A stretch of DNA of 64,000 nucleotides from contig JBBSDP010000023.1 of NCBI GenBank assembly GCA_038240605.1, positions 1-64,000 of the forward strand. The letters are read 5' to 3'. The DNA is from JBBSDP01 sp038240605. GTDB taxonomy: Bacteria; Planctomycetota; Phycisphaerae; Tepidisphaerales; Tepidisphaeraceae. Positions 53,787-62,124 of the stretch are shown here, one piece after another (within the stretch, counting starts at the first letter, position 1; the number at the start of each line of letters is the position of its first letter). Under the pieces are notes generated by a model that worked only from the letters and a program-made list of their open reading frames with translations, was not told the DNA's origin and searched no databases. The position numbers were made by a program, and so were the translations under genes.

Positions 53787-54188
53787 TCACCAGATTGTCG
53801 GAACCCCCGATCCTTGAATTTGGCGATCGGCTGTAAACAGGGGGAGGCCGGCGTGCAGAGCTGTTGCCGCGATCATTCGATCGGGCATGTCAGGCACGAA
53901 CTTCCGCTCGATCCGTTTCATCGACTCCGCGGCCAATGAGTTGAAGGGTAGCTCGACAAGCCCGCCATGCGGCCGCCGCAGTGCGAAAAGCAGTCGGCTC
54001 AACGTACCCGATGCCACACGCCCCTTTTCTTCAAGATAGACGATTTCGGCGAGAGTTATAGCAGAGATGTAGAGTGGCCTTGTTGATCCCAACGCGCCCT
54101 TGATCGCCCTCCGCGCCGAAGCTGAAAGTAGAGGGGATTGTTCCAGGTACCAGATGGCCGCGTGTGTATCCAGCACGACCGAATTCAT
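53787..54188 (-). CDS. VapC-type PIN-domain toxin
   Basis: 133 residues. PIN residues: D7 in SVVLDTHAAIWYLE, E in ISAITLAEIVYLEEKGR, D in PDMPDRMIAATALH and D in LPLFTADRQIQGSG. The start overlaps the antitoxin stop (ATGA). Ribonuclease toxin of a type II pair, lying 200 bases upstream of recA. Confidence 0.93.
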   Translation of the reverse strand: MNSVVLDTHAAIWYLEQSPLLSASARRAIKGALGSTRPLYISAITLAEIVYLEEKGRVASGTLSRLLFALRRPHGGLVELPFNSLAAESMKRIERKFVPDMPDRMIAATALHAGLPLFTADRQIQGSGVPTIW

Positions 54189-54412
54189 TCAGGAAATTCC
54201 CGGGGCGCATTTTTCCAGGCCTCGCGACGTGCCGCCTTGAACTCTTCAAGCGTCAGGTTTGATGGGATATCAGCCAGCATCCCTTCCGGATCGTGCAGGG
54301 GCACATCGTTGGCCGCCTTGTTCGCGATGAACTCAGCAAAGTCCAGGATCTCCATTTGACGCTCAGGAGGAAGGTGCGCTACCTTCTCAATCAATTTTTC
54401 AGTCAAAGTCAT
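54185..54412 (-). CDS. DUF2281-like antitoxin of the VapC pair
   Basis: 75 residues. MTLTEKLIEKVAHLPPERQM, EILDFAEFIANKA is the DUF2281-type helical pattern (LPxxxQxEVLDFxEFL); the C-terminal half (NLTLEEFKAARREAWKNAPR) would block the toxin. Coupled to vapC by ATGA. No separate DNA-binding motif is obvious. Confidence 0.85.
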   Translation of the reverse strand: MTLTEKLIEKVAHLPPERQMEILDFAEFIANKAANDVPLHDPEGMLADIPSNLTLEEFKAARREAWKNAPREFPE

Positions 54413-54452
54413 GCCATCACCTGTCCTGATTATACCACCTCGCGGTGCACCA

Positions 54453-55358
54453 TCAGAAACTCATCGCCTGCTTCAAGTCGTGCCAGCGGTCGTCGATCTG
54501 GTCGCGGGTGGCGGCGCGGAGGCCGTCGAGGGAGAAGTCGGCGATCGTGAAGCTCGCGACGACCGTCCCGAACGCGAGGGCGCGCTTGAGCGTGGCGGCG
54601 GAAAACGTCCCCTGGGTCGAGAGGTACCCCATCATGCCCCCGGCGAAGCTGTCGCCGGCGCCCGTCGGATCGACCACCTTATCGGTCGGGTATGCGGGCA
54701 ATACGAACTCGCCCCGGTCAGCGGTGCAAAGCAGGCAGCCGTGCTCGCCCTTCTTGATCACGACGAACTTCGGACCCATCGTCAGCACCTGCCGAGCGGC
54801 GGCGACGAGGTTCTTCTGCCCGGTGAGCAGGCGCACTTCGCCATCGTTCAGAACCAGGCCGTGAACGTGGCGGAGTAGCTTTCCGAGTTCTTCCCGCTGG
54901 GTCGAGATCCAGAGGTTCATCGTGTCGGCGACGACCAGCTTGGGTGAATTGAGGCTCTTGAGCATCTCCAGTTGGAGCACCGGATGGGTGTTGGCCAGGA
55001 AGACGTAACGGCTGTCGAGGAACGGCTGGGGAATCTTCGGCGCGCGCTCCGCGAGCACGTTCAAGTCCACTTCGACGGTGACCGCTTCGTTCAGGTCCTT
55101 CACGTAGGAGCCGTGCCAGCGGAAGGTCTTGCTCCCCTTGCGCACCTCCAGGCCGCTGGTGTCCACCTCGCGTCCCTCGAAGACGTTGAAGAAGCTCCTG
55201 GGGCAATCCTCCCCTACCACGCCGACCAACCGCACCGGCGTGAAAAACGACGCGGCATACGCGAAGTAGATCGCCGATCCGCCGAGGATCTGCTCGCGCC
55301 GGCCGGCGGGCGTTTCCACGGTGTCCAGGCCGATCGAACCGGTGACCAGAAGTGACAT
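54453..55358 (-). CDS. PfkB-family carbohydrate kinase
   Basis: 301 residues from ATG 55358 (MSLLVTGSIGLDTVETPAGR), GGAG ribosome-binding site. Ribokinase fold: GGSAIYFAYAASFFTPVRLV near the N-terminus, FVVIKKGEHGCLL, and DPTGAGDSFAGGMMGYLS containing the catalytic Asp. Related kinases act on adenosine, ribose or other sugars; ligand not inferable. Probably cotranscribed with the PIN-like gene 20 bases upstream. Confidence 0.95.
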   Translation of the reverse strand: MSLLVTGSIGLDTVETPAGRREQILGGSAIYFAYAASFFTPVRLVGVVGEDCPRSFFNVFEGREVDTSGLEVRKGSKTFRWHGSYVKDLNEAVTVEVDLNVLAERAPKIPQPFLDSRYVFLANTHPVLQLEMLKSLNSPKLVVADTMNLWISTQREELGKLLRHVHGLVLNDGEVRLLTGQKNLVAAARQVLTMGPKFVVIKKGEHGCLLCTADRGEFVLPAYPTDKVVDPTGAGDSFAGGMMGYLSTQGTFSAATLKRALAFGTVVASFTIADFSLDGLRAATRDQIDDRWHDLKQAMSF

Positions 55359-55378
55359 GTCCGTTTCTCCGTTGGTTG

Positions 55379-55753
55379 TTACCGCGCACGGCCCGGTAAC
55401 TGCCGTACCTTCACGCGCGACGCGGTCACGGTGTAGAGGCGCCCGGGGGAAAGTCGCGAGTATCGCTGGAAGAGGCGATCGACCGCGTCGTCCTGCTCGA
55501 CGTCGCCCCCCTCGAGGTTCAGGTAAACCAGCGTTCGCGCAAAAACGGTCGGGGTGTCGGAAAACGGGGCGGTCGCGAACGCCGCTTCGTCGGTCATCAC
55601 GTCCAGTTGCAATCGATGCGCGGCGGCGAACACCTCGTCCACCGGCGCAGCCACGGGGAGACCCGCATCCGGGATCGTCTGAGCATGATGCCCGTGTCGC
55701 CGCAGCGCGTCTGCCACCGCTGGCGTCAGCTTGCCAGTGAGCAGCCATCGCAT
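55379..55753 (-). CDS. PIN-like (DUF5615/Mut7-C-type) protein
   Basis: 124 residues. MRWLLTGKLTPAVADALRRH, DAGLPVAAPVDEVFAAAHRL and VMTDEAAFATAPFSDTPTVF follow the Mut7-C/DUF5615 PIN-like layout, with an Asp in the VMTDEAAFA position. The usual N-terminal acidic residue (LLDExL) is replaced by LLTGKL, so ribonuclease activity is doubtful. It precedes the PfkB kinase gene on the same strand. Confidence 0.6.
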   Translation of the reverse strand: MRWLLTGKLTPAVADALRRHGHHAQTIPDAGLPVAAPVDEVFAAAHRLQLDVMTDEAAFATAPFSDTPTVFARTLVYLNLEGGDVEQDDAVDRLFQRYSRLSPGRLYTVTASRVKVRQLPGRAR

Positions 55754-55785
55754 GGGGAGGCATGGTAGCGGGCCAAACGAGGATT

Positions 55786-55887
55786 GTCAGTGGTCAGTGG
55801 TCAGTGGTCAGTTGTCAGTTGTCAGTTGTCAGTTGAGGCTATGGGTCGGCATCTTCACAACGGACAACTGACCACGGACCACTGACA
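55786..55887. repeat. 7-bp tandem repeat (GTCAGTK) with inverted partner
   Basis: Seven perfect heptamers at 55786-55834: three GTCAGTG then four GTCAGTT. After 27 other bases, 55862-55887 carries the same unit in the opposite orientation (GACAACTGACCAC, GGACCACTGAC). The arms can pair as a long hairpin. It lies between the SpoIIE-type gene stop (55891) and the PIN-like start. Confidence 0.97.
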
Positions 55888-55890
55888 TTC

Positions 55891-57540
55891 TTACAACACC
55901 CTTGCCACGATCATCGTGATGTCGTCGGTCCGTTTGGCGAGGCCGACGAACTTACGCATCTCCCAGAGGATGTTCTGGGCGACGATTTCGGCGGAGGCGC
56001 CGCCGTTCTTGAAGACGGAGACCAGGCGCTGGCGGCCCCAGGTTTCCTGGCGGAAGTTCATCGCGTCGGTGAGGCCGTCGGTGTAGAGCAGCAGAAGGTC
56101 GTCCTTTTGCAGGTCGATGAACAACTGGCGATACTCCTCCTCGGGGTTCACGCCCAGCACCATGTTGTCCGTCGTCAGCTCGATCACCTTCCCGTCGCGT
56201 AGAACCAACGCGGGAGAGTGGCCGGCGTTGCTGTACGTGAACCGGCGGCTGCGACCGTCGAGCACGCCGTAGAAGAGCGTGACGAACTCTCCCAGTTTGG
56301 TATCGCGGCAAACCATCAGGTTGATCCGGCGGATCACCTCGTAGAGGAAGTAAACGTTGTCCACCTGGGCGCGCAGGAACGCACGGACCGAGGCCATGAT
56401 CAAGCTCGCCGGCACGCCTTTGCCGCTGACGTCGGCGATCGCGAGGCCGATGTTGTCGTCCTGTAGAGGGATGAAGTCGAAGAAGTCGCCCCCCAGGTCG
56501 TAGCACGGCACGTAGACACTGGCCAGGTCGAGTCCCGGAATCTCCGGCGGGGTTTGCGGGATCATCCGCTGCTGGACCTCGGCCGCCATGTGCACCTGCT
56601 TCTCGAGCGCCGCCGACTGGATCGACTCGTTGAGCAGTCGGGCGTTCTCGATCGCCGCCGCCGCCTGCGCCCCCACTGCTTTGAGCAGGTCGATCTTGAG
56701 CGGGGAGAAGGCCTGTTCTTCGGCGGTATAAACGCGCAGGACGCCGATCGATTTCCCCTTGTAGCGCATCCCCACCGAGAGCATCGAAGCGATCCCCTCG
56801 CGCACCGCTTCCTGCGGATATTGCACGCGCGGATCGGTCCCCATGTTCCGAACGTACTCGAAGCCGATCGGGGAGAGCGCGAGCTGATCGATCTGCGCGG
56901 TGCTCATCCGCACCGGGCCCTTGCTCTGGTACACATCCGACAGGTTAAAGACCGCCTTGATGACCAGCTCGTCCCGCTCGGTGTCCACCAGCCGGATCGA
57001 AGCCGCCTTGGTCTCCATCACCTCGCATACGACCTTCACCGTCCGCTGCAGCACCTTCTGAAGGTCGCGCGCGTCGGCGAGCATCATCGCCACGTTGTAG
57101 ACGGCAGTCAGCTCGTGGATCCGCTGGCGGAGCTGAAATTCCTGGTAACAGAGACGGGCGATGGCGTTGGCCATCAGGAACAGGAACTGGACGGCCGCCC
57201 CCTTCTTGGCCTCGCCGCGAATCCCGTTGGTGGACATGCGGATCGTGCCGAGCTGCTGATCGCCGATGGAAATGGGGGCGACGAACTGCGCCCCGTCGCG
57301 CTGCATCGCGGCCTGCTCGCCCGCCTGGCCGAGCACGAGTTGGCGCCGCAGGAACTCACGGCTGGGATTGGGCTGGGTGAGGACGCGACCGGCGGCATCG
57401 GTGATCGTCGCTTTGACGCCCGCCACCGAGGCGAAACTGTCCTGGATCTCCTGGAGCGTTGCCACGTCCACGAAATCGGTCAGGCGCAAACTATCGAGGT
57501 CGGTGGAATCCATTCCAGTTACTTGCAGCACGTTAGGCAT
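55891..57540 (-). CDS. SpoIIE-type PP2C phosphatase with PocR-like and GAF sensor domains
   Basis: About 549 residues from ATG 57540. N-terminal PocR-like ligand domain (LQEIQDSFASVAGVKATITD, FVAPISIGDQQLGTIRMSTN), GAF domain (about 185-320: YNVAMMLADARDLQKVLQRT, GIASMLSVGMRYKGKSIGVL), linker coiled coil (EVQQRMIPQTPP), then the phosphatase: DLGGDFFDFIPL, LAIADVSGKGVPASLIMA, TYSNAGHSPALVL, LLLLYTDGLTDAMNF, KRTDDITMIVARV. Metal-binding Asp residues are intact. Such proteins act on anti-sigma-factor antagonists in partner-switching; none is nearby. Confidence 0.95.
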   Translation of the reverse strand: MPNVLQVTGMDSTDLDSLRLTDFVDVATLQEIQDSFASVAGVKATITDAAGRVLTQPNPSREFLRRQLVLGQAGEQAAMQRDGAQFVAPISIGDQQLGTIRMSTNGIRGEAKKGAAVQFLFLMANAIARLCYQEFQLRQRIHELTAVYNVAMMLADARDLQKVLQRTVKVVCEVMETKAASIRLVDTERDELVIKAVFNLSDVYQSKGPVRMSTAQIDQLALSPIGFEYVRNMGTDPRVQYPQEAVREGIASMLSVGMRYKGKSIGVLRVYTAEEQAFSPLKIDLLKAVGAQAAAAIENARLLNESIQSAALEKQVHMAAEVQQRMIPQTPPEIPGLDLASVYVPCYDLGGDFFDFIPLQDDNIGLAIADVSGKGVPASLIMASVRAFLRAQVDNVYFLYEVIRRINLMVCRDTKLGEFVTLFYGVLDGRSRRFTYSNAGHSPALVLRDGKVIELTTDNMVLGVNPEEEYRQLFIDLQKDDLLLLYTDGLTDAMNFRQETWGRQRLVSVFKNGGASAEIVAQNILWEMRKFVGLAKRTDDITMIVARVL

Positions 57541-57762
57541 CCCTGAACAAATTGCAAAGCACGCAAACGACCCATGCATACCGCGAATCAGACACGGCGT
57601 TCATGTACGTTCGTTAATCGCGTCTCCAAGCTGATTTATCGGACCACGATGCTGTAACGCTCGCCGTTTTGCGGTGTTCTCACCTGCTCGAACCGAGACC
57701 GAACATGGTCGGGTTATCGTTCACGCTTCCCGTCGGCATCCGCACCGCGTAGATTCCGCGCC

Positions 57763-58566
57763 ATGCCTACCCAAGCCGTTCGCGGCGCATCGCTCCACTA
57801 CTCAGACCAGGGCACGGGTCCGGTGATCGTGCTCGTGCACGGTTTTCCGGTTGACTCGACGATGTGGGACGATCAGGCGGCGAGCCTCTGCGCTTCCCAT
57901 CGCGTGATCACGCCGGACCTGCGCGGCTTCGGTCAATCGAAATCCGAAGACCCGTTCACGATCGAATCGCTCGCCGATGATCTGCACGCATTGCTTTCGC
58001 AGATTGGCGCCTTGCCATGCACACTCGCCGGGCTCTCGATGGGTGGATACGTAGCGCTGGCCTACGCGAAAAAATATCCGACGGACCTTTCGGCGCTCGC
58101 ACTCGTCGACACACGCGCTGAAGGCGACTCGCCCCAGGGCCGGGCCGGCCGCGAGAAGATGATCGCGCTGGTGCGCAAGTCCGGCGCCGAAGCCGTCGCC
58201 GACGAAATGATGGGAAAGCTGCTGGATGAAGAGACGGTCTGCCACCGACCGCAGGTGGTCACGCGCCTGCGACAGATCATGAAGCGCTGCCTGCCGAAGA
58301 CGATCGAACACGCGCTCATGGCGATGCGCGACCGCCCGGATCAGACCGTGAACCTCCCCTCCATTCCCGTGCGAACGCTGATCGTGGTTGGAGAGCTCGA
58401 CACGATCACCCCGCCGGAATCCGCCGAAACGATGCGGCGTCTGATCCCGCACAACCGCCTGGAGCTGATCCGCGGCGCCGGTCATATGTCGCCCATGGAA
58501 CAACCCACGCAGGTCACACGCGTCCTGCAACGTTTCGCCCGCGACGTCGCAGGCCACGCCTTGTAG
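57763..58566 (+). CDS. Alpha/beta-hydrolase
   Basis: 267 residues, soluble. IVLVHGFPVDSTMWDDQAAS, ITPDLRGFGQSKSE, nucleophile TLAGLSMGGYVALAYAKKYP, acid IVVGELDTITPP, His GAGHMSPMEQPTQVTRVL. General esterase/lipase or BioH-like class. Its TAG stop (TTG-TAG-GGTGGG) is the first base group of the palindromic element that follows. Confidence 0.94.
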   Translation: MPTQAVRGASLHYSDQGTGPVIVLVHGFPVDSTMWDDQAASLCASHRVITPDLRGFGQSKSEDPFTIESLADDLHALLSQIGALPCTLAGLSMGGYVALAYAKKYPTDLSALALVDTRAEGDSPQGRAGREKMIALVRKSGAEAVADEMMGKLLDEETVCHRPQVVTRLRQIMKRCLPKTIEHALMAMRDRPDQTVNLPSIPVRTLIVVGELDTITPPESAETMRRLIPHNRLELIRGAGHMSPMEQPTQVTRVLQRFARDVAGHAL

Positions 58567-58624
58567 GGTGGGCTCGGCCCACCGAACTTCGCCAGTAGAA
58601 GAGGTGGGCCTAGCCCACTCTACG
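58563..58624. repeat. Palindromic element with GTAGGGTGGGC ends; supplies a stop codon
   Basis: GTAGGGTGGGC-TC-GGCCCACC on the left and GGTGGGCCTAGCCCACTCTAC on the right, around about 21 bases. It is the same family as 23451-23504. Here it provides the stop of the alpha/beta-hydrolase and ends seven bases before the stop of the convergent NodT gene. Confidence 0.92.
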
Positions 58625-58630
58625 AATAGA

Positions 58631-60217
58631 TCACCGTGATTTGGTTTCCACCGTCGACTGCGGCAGCGGCGCCGCATCCTTGTCGGTGGCGGCGATCAAG
58701 TCCTGTTCCTCCCACCCACCCCCGAGCGCTTTATACAGCGCCACCAGATCGGCGGAGACGGCGCGATCGCTCTGCACAAGCTGGTCCTGAGCGGCGAACA
58801 AATTCCGCTGCGCATCGAGCACGTTGAGAAAGTCGGCAAGTCCTTTTGTGTAGAGCTGCTCGGCCAGATCCACCGCACGCTGGTTGGCAGCCACCGCCGC
58901 TTGCAGCGATTTACGGCGCTGCTGCTCTTCGGCATATCCCACCAGCGCATTGTCCACGTCTTCCATCGCCCCCAGCACCGCCTGGCGATACTGGATGTAC
59001 GATTCCTGCGCGCGTGCGTCGGCCACCTTCACGTTCGCCCAGATTCTGCCGGCGTCGAAGATCGGCCAGCTCACGCTCGGCCCGTAATTCCAGAACACGC
59101 TCGAGCTGTTGGTCAGACGCTTGAGCGTGTCGCTTTGCAGGCCGAGCGATCCGGTCAGCGAGAACCTCGGGAACAAATCCGCCGTTGCCACGCCGATGCG
59201 GGCGGTGGCGGCGGCGAGTTGCCGCTCTGCCCGGCGCACATCCGGGCGGCGTCGCAACAGACCCGAAGGAAGACCTTCCGGCAAATTAGCCGGACCGACG
59301 GGAATCGGCTTTTCCTCCGCCAGTGCGCCCAGGAGCGATTCGGGTTCCTGTCCGAGCAGCACGCCCAGGCGATGCATCGACTGCCGCAACGCCGTCCGCT
59401 GGGTTGGCACGGTCGCGCGGGTGGTCTGCACCTGGGCTTCGGCGCGGGCAACGTCCAGGTCGGTGGCGAGCCCGGCCTTGAAGCGCGATTGCGTCAGGTC
59501 CACCGTCTCCTGCTGGCTCTTGACGTTGGCCTCGGCGATCGTGATCTCGAATTGAAGGCCGCGCACCTCGACATAGTTGCGCGCGACCTCGCCGAGCAGC
59601 GTCACCAGCGCGTCGCGACGCGATTCTTCCAGTGCCTGGATGTCGGCGGTGGCCGCCTCGATGCTTCGGCGCTGCCCGCCGAACACGTCAACTTCCCAGC
59701 TGGCATCGAACCCCGCCTGCCAGAGGTTGAAGCGCTTCGGGAAAGCGATTCCGGACGGGATCGGAGCCCCGGTTCCACCGGTCCCTCCCGTTCCCCCCGT
59801 TCCACCGATGCCGCCGGTTCCACCCGTTCCACCGGTCGTTCTGGAGGACGTGCCGTTCCCAAAGCCACCGAACGTTCCGTTGCTGCTGATCTGCGAGCGT
59901 GTGTAGGACCCGGTCGTTTTGACGGTGGGAAAGAGGTTGCCCAGCGCGAATTCGCGCTGCGCCCGCGCCTCGCGCACCCGCGCCTCGGCGAGTTGCAGGT
60001 CGAGGTTGTTCTTCACCGCGCGGTCGATCAACTCGTCGAGCTGTGGATCGTTGAACTGCTTCCACCAACCCGCCAGCGATGCCGAGGGCTGAGTAGTCGC
60101 GAACTTGGTCGGGACCAGCTCCCGCGGCTGGCGGTAGTTCGGCCCGACGGTGCAGCCGCCGGTCAGGAACGTTGCGGCCAGGAGCGTGGCAGCCGCGGAG
60201 GTGGGAAGAAGCGTCAT
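58631..60217 (-). CDS. NodT/OprM-type outer-membrane efflux lipoprotein
   Basis: 528 residues. Lipobox LTGGC (Cys22), then TVGPNYRQPRELVPTKF; TolC-fold repeats include QLDELIDRAVKNNLDLQLAE, NYVEVRGLQFEITIAEANVK and DAQRNLFAAQDQLVQSDRAV. A Gly-Gly-Thr tract (TTGGTGGTGGIGGTGGTGGT, about 122-145) sits where a short loop normally lies. Last gene of the efflux operon; overlaps the adaptor gene by ATGA. Forms the outer-membrane channel of the tripartite pump. Confidence 0.95.
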   Translation of the reverse strand: MTLLPTSAAATLLAATFLTGGCTVGPNYRQPRELVPTKFATTQPSASLAGWWKQFNDPQLDELIDRAVKNNLDLQLAEARVREARAQREFALGNLFPTVKTTGSYTRSQISSNGTFGGFGNGTSSRTTGGTGGTGGIGGTGGTGGTGGTGAPIPSGIAFPKRFNLWQAGFDASWEVDVFGGQRRSIEAATADIQALEESRRDALVTLLGEVARNYVEVRGLQFEITIAEANVKSQQETVDLTQSRFKAGLATDLDVARAEAQVQTTRATVPTQRTALRQSMHRLGVLLGQEPESLLGALAEEKPIPVGPANLPEGLPSGLLRRRPDVRRAERQLAAATARIGVATADLFPRFSLTGSLGLQSDTLKRLTNSSSVFWNYGPSVSWPIFDAGRIWANVKVADARAQESYIQYRQAVLGAMEDVDNALVGYAEEQQRRKSLQAAVAANQRAVDLAEQLYTKGLADFLNVLDAQRNLFAAQDQLVQSDRAVSADLVALYKALGGGWEEQDLIAATDKDAAPLPQSTVETKSR

Positions 60218-61230
60218 GGCCGGACTCCTTCGCCTGCGTGCGCCCCCGCCCCGACTTCGGCTACCGCGCCGCCGCTCGGCGCCGTGGCCGGCGCGACCGC
60301 TTCGGTCGAGATCGATACGTCCATCTGCTGACCCACATATACTGGCACGGGCGGGGTTCCGTCGATGCGGTAGATCACCTGCAACACCCGCGTATCGACG
60401 CGCTCGGTGCTGTCGCCGGTGAGCGACCGTTTGGGGATCACGTACGGCTCAATGCGCACCAGCCGCAGCGGCACCTTCGCATCGGGCTTCCCGCGCACCT
60501 TCGCCACCGCCGGCGCATCCGTCCGAACCTTCCACGCATCGTTCTCGTCCACGTCAACGCGGACGTGGAGCCGATCCACGTTCCCCAGCAACATGAGCGG
60601 CGAGGCGACCGGTCCGGCCTGGGCGTACTCACCCAGCCGCAGGTTTACCTGGAGCACGCGGCCGTCGACCGGAGCAGTGACGGTCAGTCGATCGATATCG
60701 ATCTGCACGGCGCGATGCTGCGCTTCGGCGGCCGCTACTTCCGCCTTGGATGATTCGAGCTGCGCCTCGCCCACCTGTTCGCCAAATTTCTTACGGTCCA
60801 GTTCCTCACGGCTCACGGCGCGCGTGTCGGCAACCGACTGCCAGAACTTCAGCTGATTCTGAAGGTCCGCCAGCGACGCCTGCTGCACCTTCAACTTCGC
60901 CCGCGCCGAATCGATCGCCGCCGTCTGCACGAGCAACGATGCCTGCAAATTGCGATCGTCGAGCTTGAAGAGGGGCTGACCCGCCTTCACCTCATCGCCC
61001 ACCTTCACGGAGAGACCCGTGACCACGCCGGGGACAGGTGTTGCGACCGCAATGTTCTCCGTGCTCGATTCAAAGATGCCCGCACCCGCGACTTCCGAGC
61101 GATACTCGGCGTAGCTGGGCCGAACCACCGCCGGCGCGACCGGCTGCTTCCGGGCCCCCACCCGCACCATGAAGACGCCGAACAACACGCCGAACAGCGC
61201 GAGAACGGGAAGAACGTATTTCCTTATCAT
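60214..61230 (-). CDS. HlyD/MacA-type periplasmic adaptor protein
   Basis: 338 residues. One N-terminal helix (YVLPVLALFGVLFGVFMV), lipoyl half-motif AVATPVPGVVTGLSVKVGDE, VKAGQPLFKLDD, coiled-coil hairpin (SARAKLKVQQASLADLQNQL), second lipoyl half TVTAPVDGRVLQVNLRLGEY, beta-barrel. It would link the ABC permease to the NodT channel. Overlaps the NodT start by four bases; an 82-base gap with heptamer repeats separates it from the ATPase stop. Confidence 0.95.
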   Translation of the reverse strand: MIRKYVLPVLALFGVLFGVFMVRVGARKQPVAPAVVRPSYAEYRSEVAGAGIFESSTENIAVATPVPGVVTGLSVKVGDEVKAGQPLFKLDDRNLQASLLVQTAAIDSARAKLKVQQASLADLQNQLKFWQSVADTRAVSREELDRKKFGEQVGEAQLESSKAEVAAAEAQHRAVQIDIDRLTVTAPVDGRVLQVNLRLGEYAQAGPVASPLMLLGNVDRLHVRVDVDENDAWKVRTDAPAVAKVRGKPDAKVPLRLVRIEPYVIPKRSLTGDSTERVDTRVLQVIYRIDGTPPVPVYVGQQMDVSISTEAVAPATAPSGGAVAEVGAGAHAGEGVRP

Positions 61231-61248
61231 GATCAGCCTTTCAGACCT

Positions 61249-61351
61249 TTTTCACCGCAGAGACCCAGAGGAAGCGAGGATGGAAAATTGAAGATTGAGG
61301 ACGGCGCGGAATTCAAGCCTCTATCCTCAATCCTCCATCTTCCATCCTCTC
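61249..61351. repeat. Repeat insertion (7-bp units) between efflux ATPase and adaptor
   Basis: After TTCACCGCAGAGACCCAGAG (the same end as at 25558), heptamers run GGATGGA, AAATTGA, AGATTGA, GGACGGC (61278-61305). An inverted series TCCTCAA, TCCTCCA, TCTTCCA, TCCTCTC lies at 61324-61351. The second series is inside the ATPase gene and encodes its C-terminus (RMEDGGLRIEA) and stop. Confidence 0.9.
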
Positions 61352-62116
61352 CGCGCCCGCTAAGGCGGATGCGTTGATTGTTTCGTGATGCAGCGCCTCG
61401 GCGGAATCGGCCATGCCGATGACGCGGCCGTCGTCCATTTTCGCGATGCGATCGGCAAATTGGAAAATTCGGTTGTCGTGCGTGACGATCACCAGGGCCC
61501 GCTCGTTGCCGACGCCCACGCGCTGGAGCGTCTCCATCACGCGGTGTCCGGTTTCGTGGTCGAGGGCACTGGTGGGTTCATCGCAGACGATCAGCTTGGG
61601 GTCATGCACCAGTGCACGCGCGATCGCGACTCGTTGCTGCTGGCCGCCGGAGAGCTGGTTGGGAAGCGAGCGGCTCCGATCGCCGAGGCCCACTTCGGCA
61701 AGCATCTCTTTGGCCTGCCGCAGCGCCCGTGAGCGCCGGATGCCGTTGATGAAGAGTGGCACCGCCACGTTCTCCGCCGCAGTCAGCGTGGGCAGCAGGT
61801 TGAACGACTGAAAGACGAAGCCGATCGTCTGGCCGCGGAAGCGCGTCTTGTCCGACTGGCTCATCTGTTTGAAGTTGCACCCCATCACCAGGCACTCCCC
61901 CTGGTCCTGGTCGAGGATGCCGGCCACGACGGAGATCAACGTCGTCTTCCCGCAACCCGAAGGTCCCACCAGCATGAGCAGCTCGCCGCGCTTCACGTCC
62001 AGATCGATCCCGCGCAACGCGGGGACGCGCGCATCCCCCATGCCGTAACTCTTGGTGATGCCGCGGCAGCGGACGGCGATGTCGCCGGTGCGGAGAGATT
62101 GGTCGTCTAACGTCAT
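61313..62116 (-). CDS. MacB/DevA-type ABC exporter ATPase
   Basis: 267 residues from ATG 62116 (MTLDDQSLRTGDIAVRCRGI). Walker A GPSGCGKTTLISVVAGIL, Q-loop FVFQSFNLLPTLTAAENVAV, signature QLSGGQQQRVAIARALVH, Walker B LIVCDEPTSALD, H-loop VIVTHDNRI. It starts eight bases after the permease gene. The final dozen residues are encoded by the heptamer repeats and are not part of the family, so the original stop has been replaced. Confidence 0.95.
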   Translation of the reverse strand: MTLDDQSLRTGDIAVRCRGITKSYGMGDARVPALRGIDLDVKRGELLMLVGPSGCGKTTLISVVAGILDQDQGECLVMGCNFKQMSQSDKTRFRGQTIGFVFQSFNLLPTLTAAENVAVPLFINGIRRSRALRQAKEMLAEVGLGDRSRSLPNQLSGGQQQRVAIARALVHDPKLIVCDEPTSALDHETGHRVMETLQRVGVGNERALVIVTHDNRIFQFADRIAKMDDGRVIGMADSAEALHHETINASALAGAERMEDGGLRIEA

Positions 62117-62124
62117 GTGCGGCG

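Noticed and set aside
53599..53790. 63-codon frame (MIRSKISHEWFLRLSNIEAN...) between vapC and recA
   Set aside because: It has less typical composition and could be a small protein, but it has no visible ribosome-binding site, covers the recA promoter region and matches no family I know.
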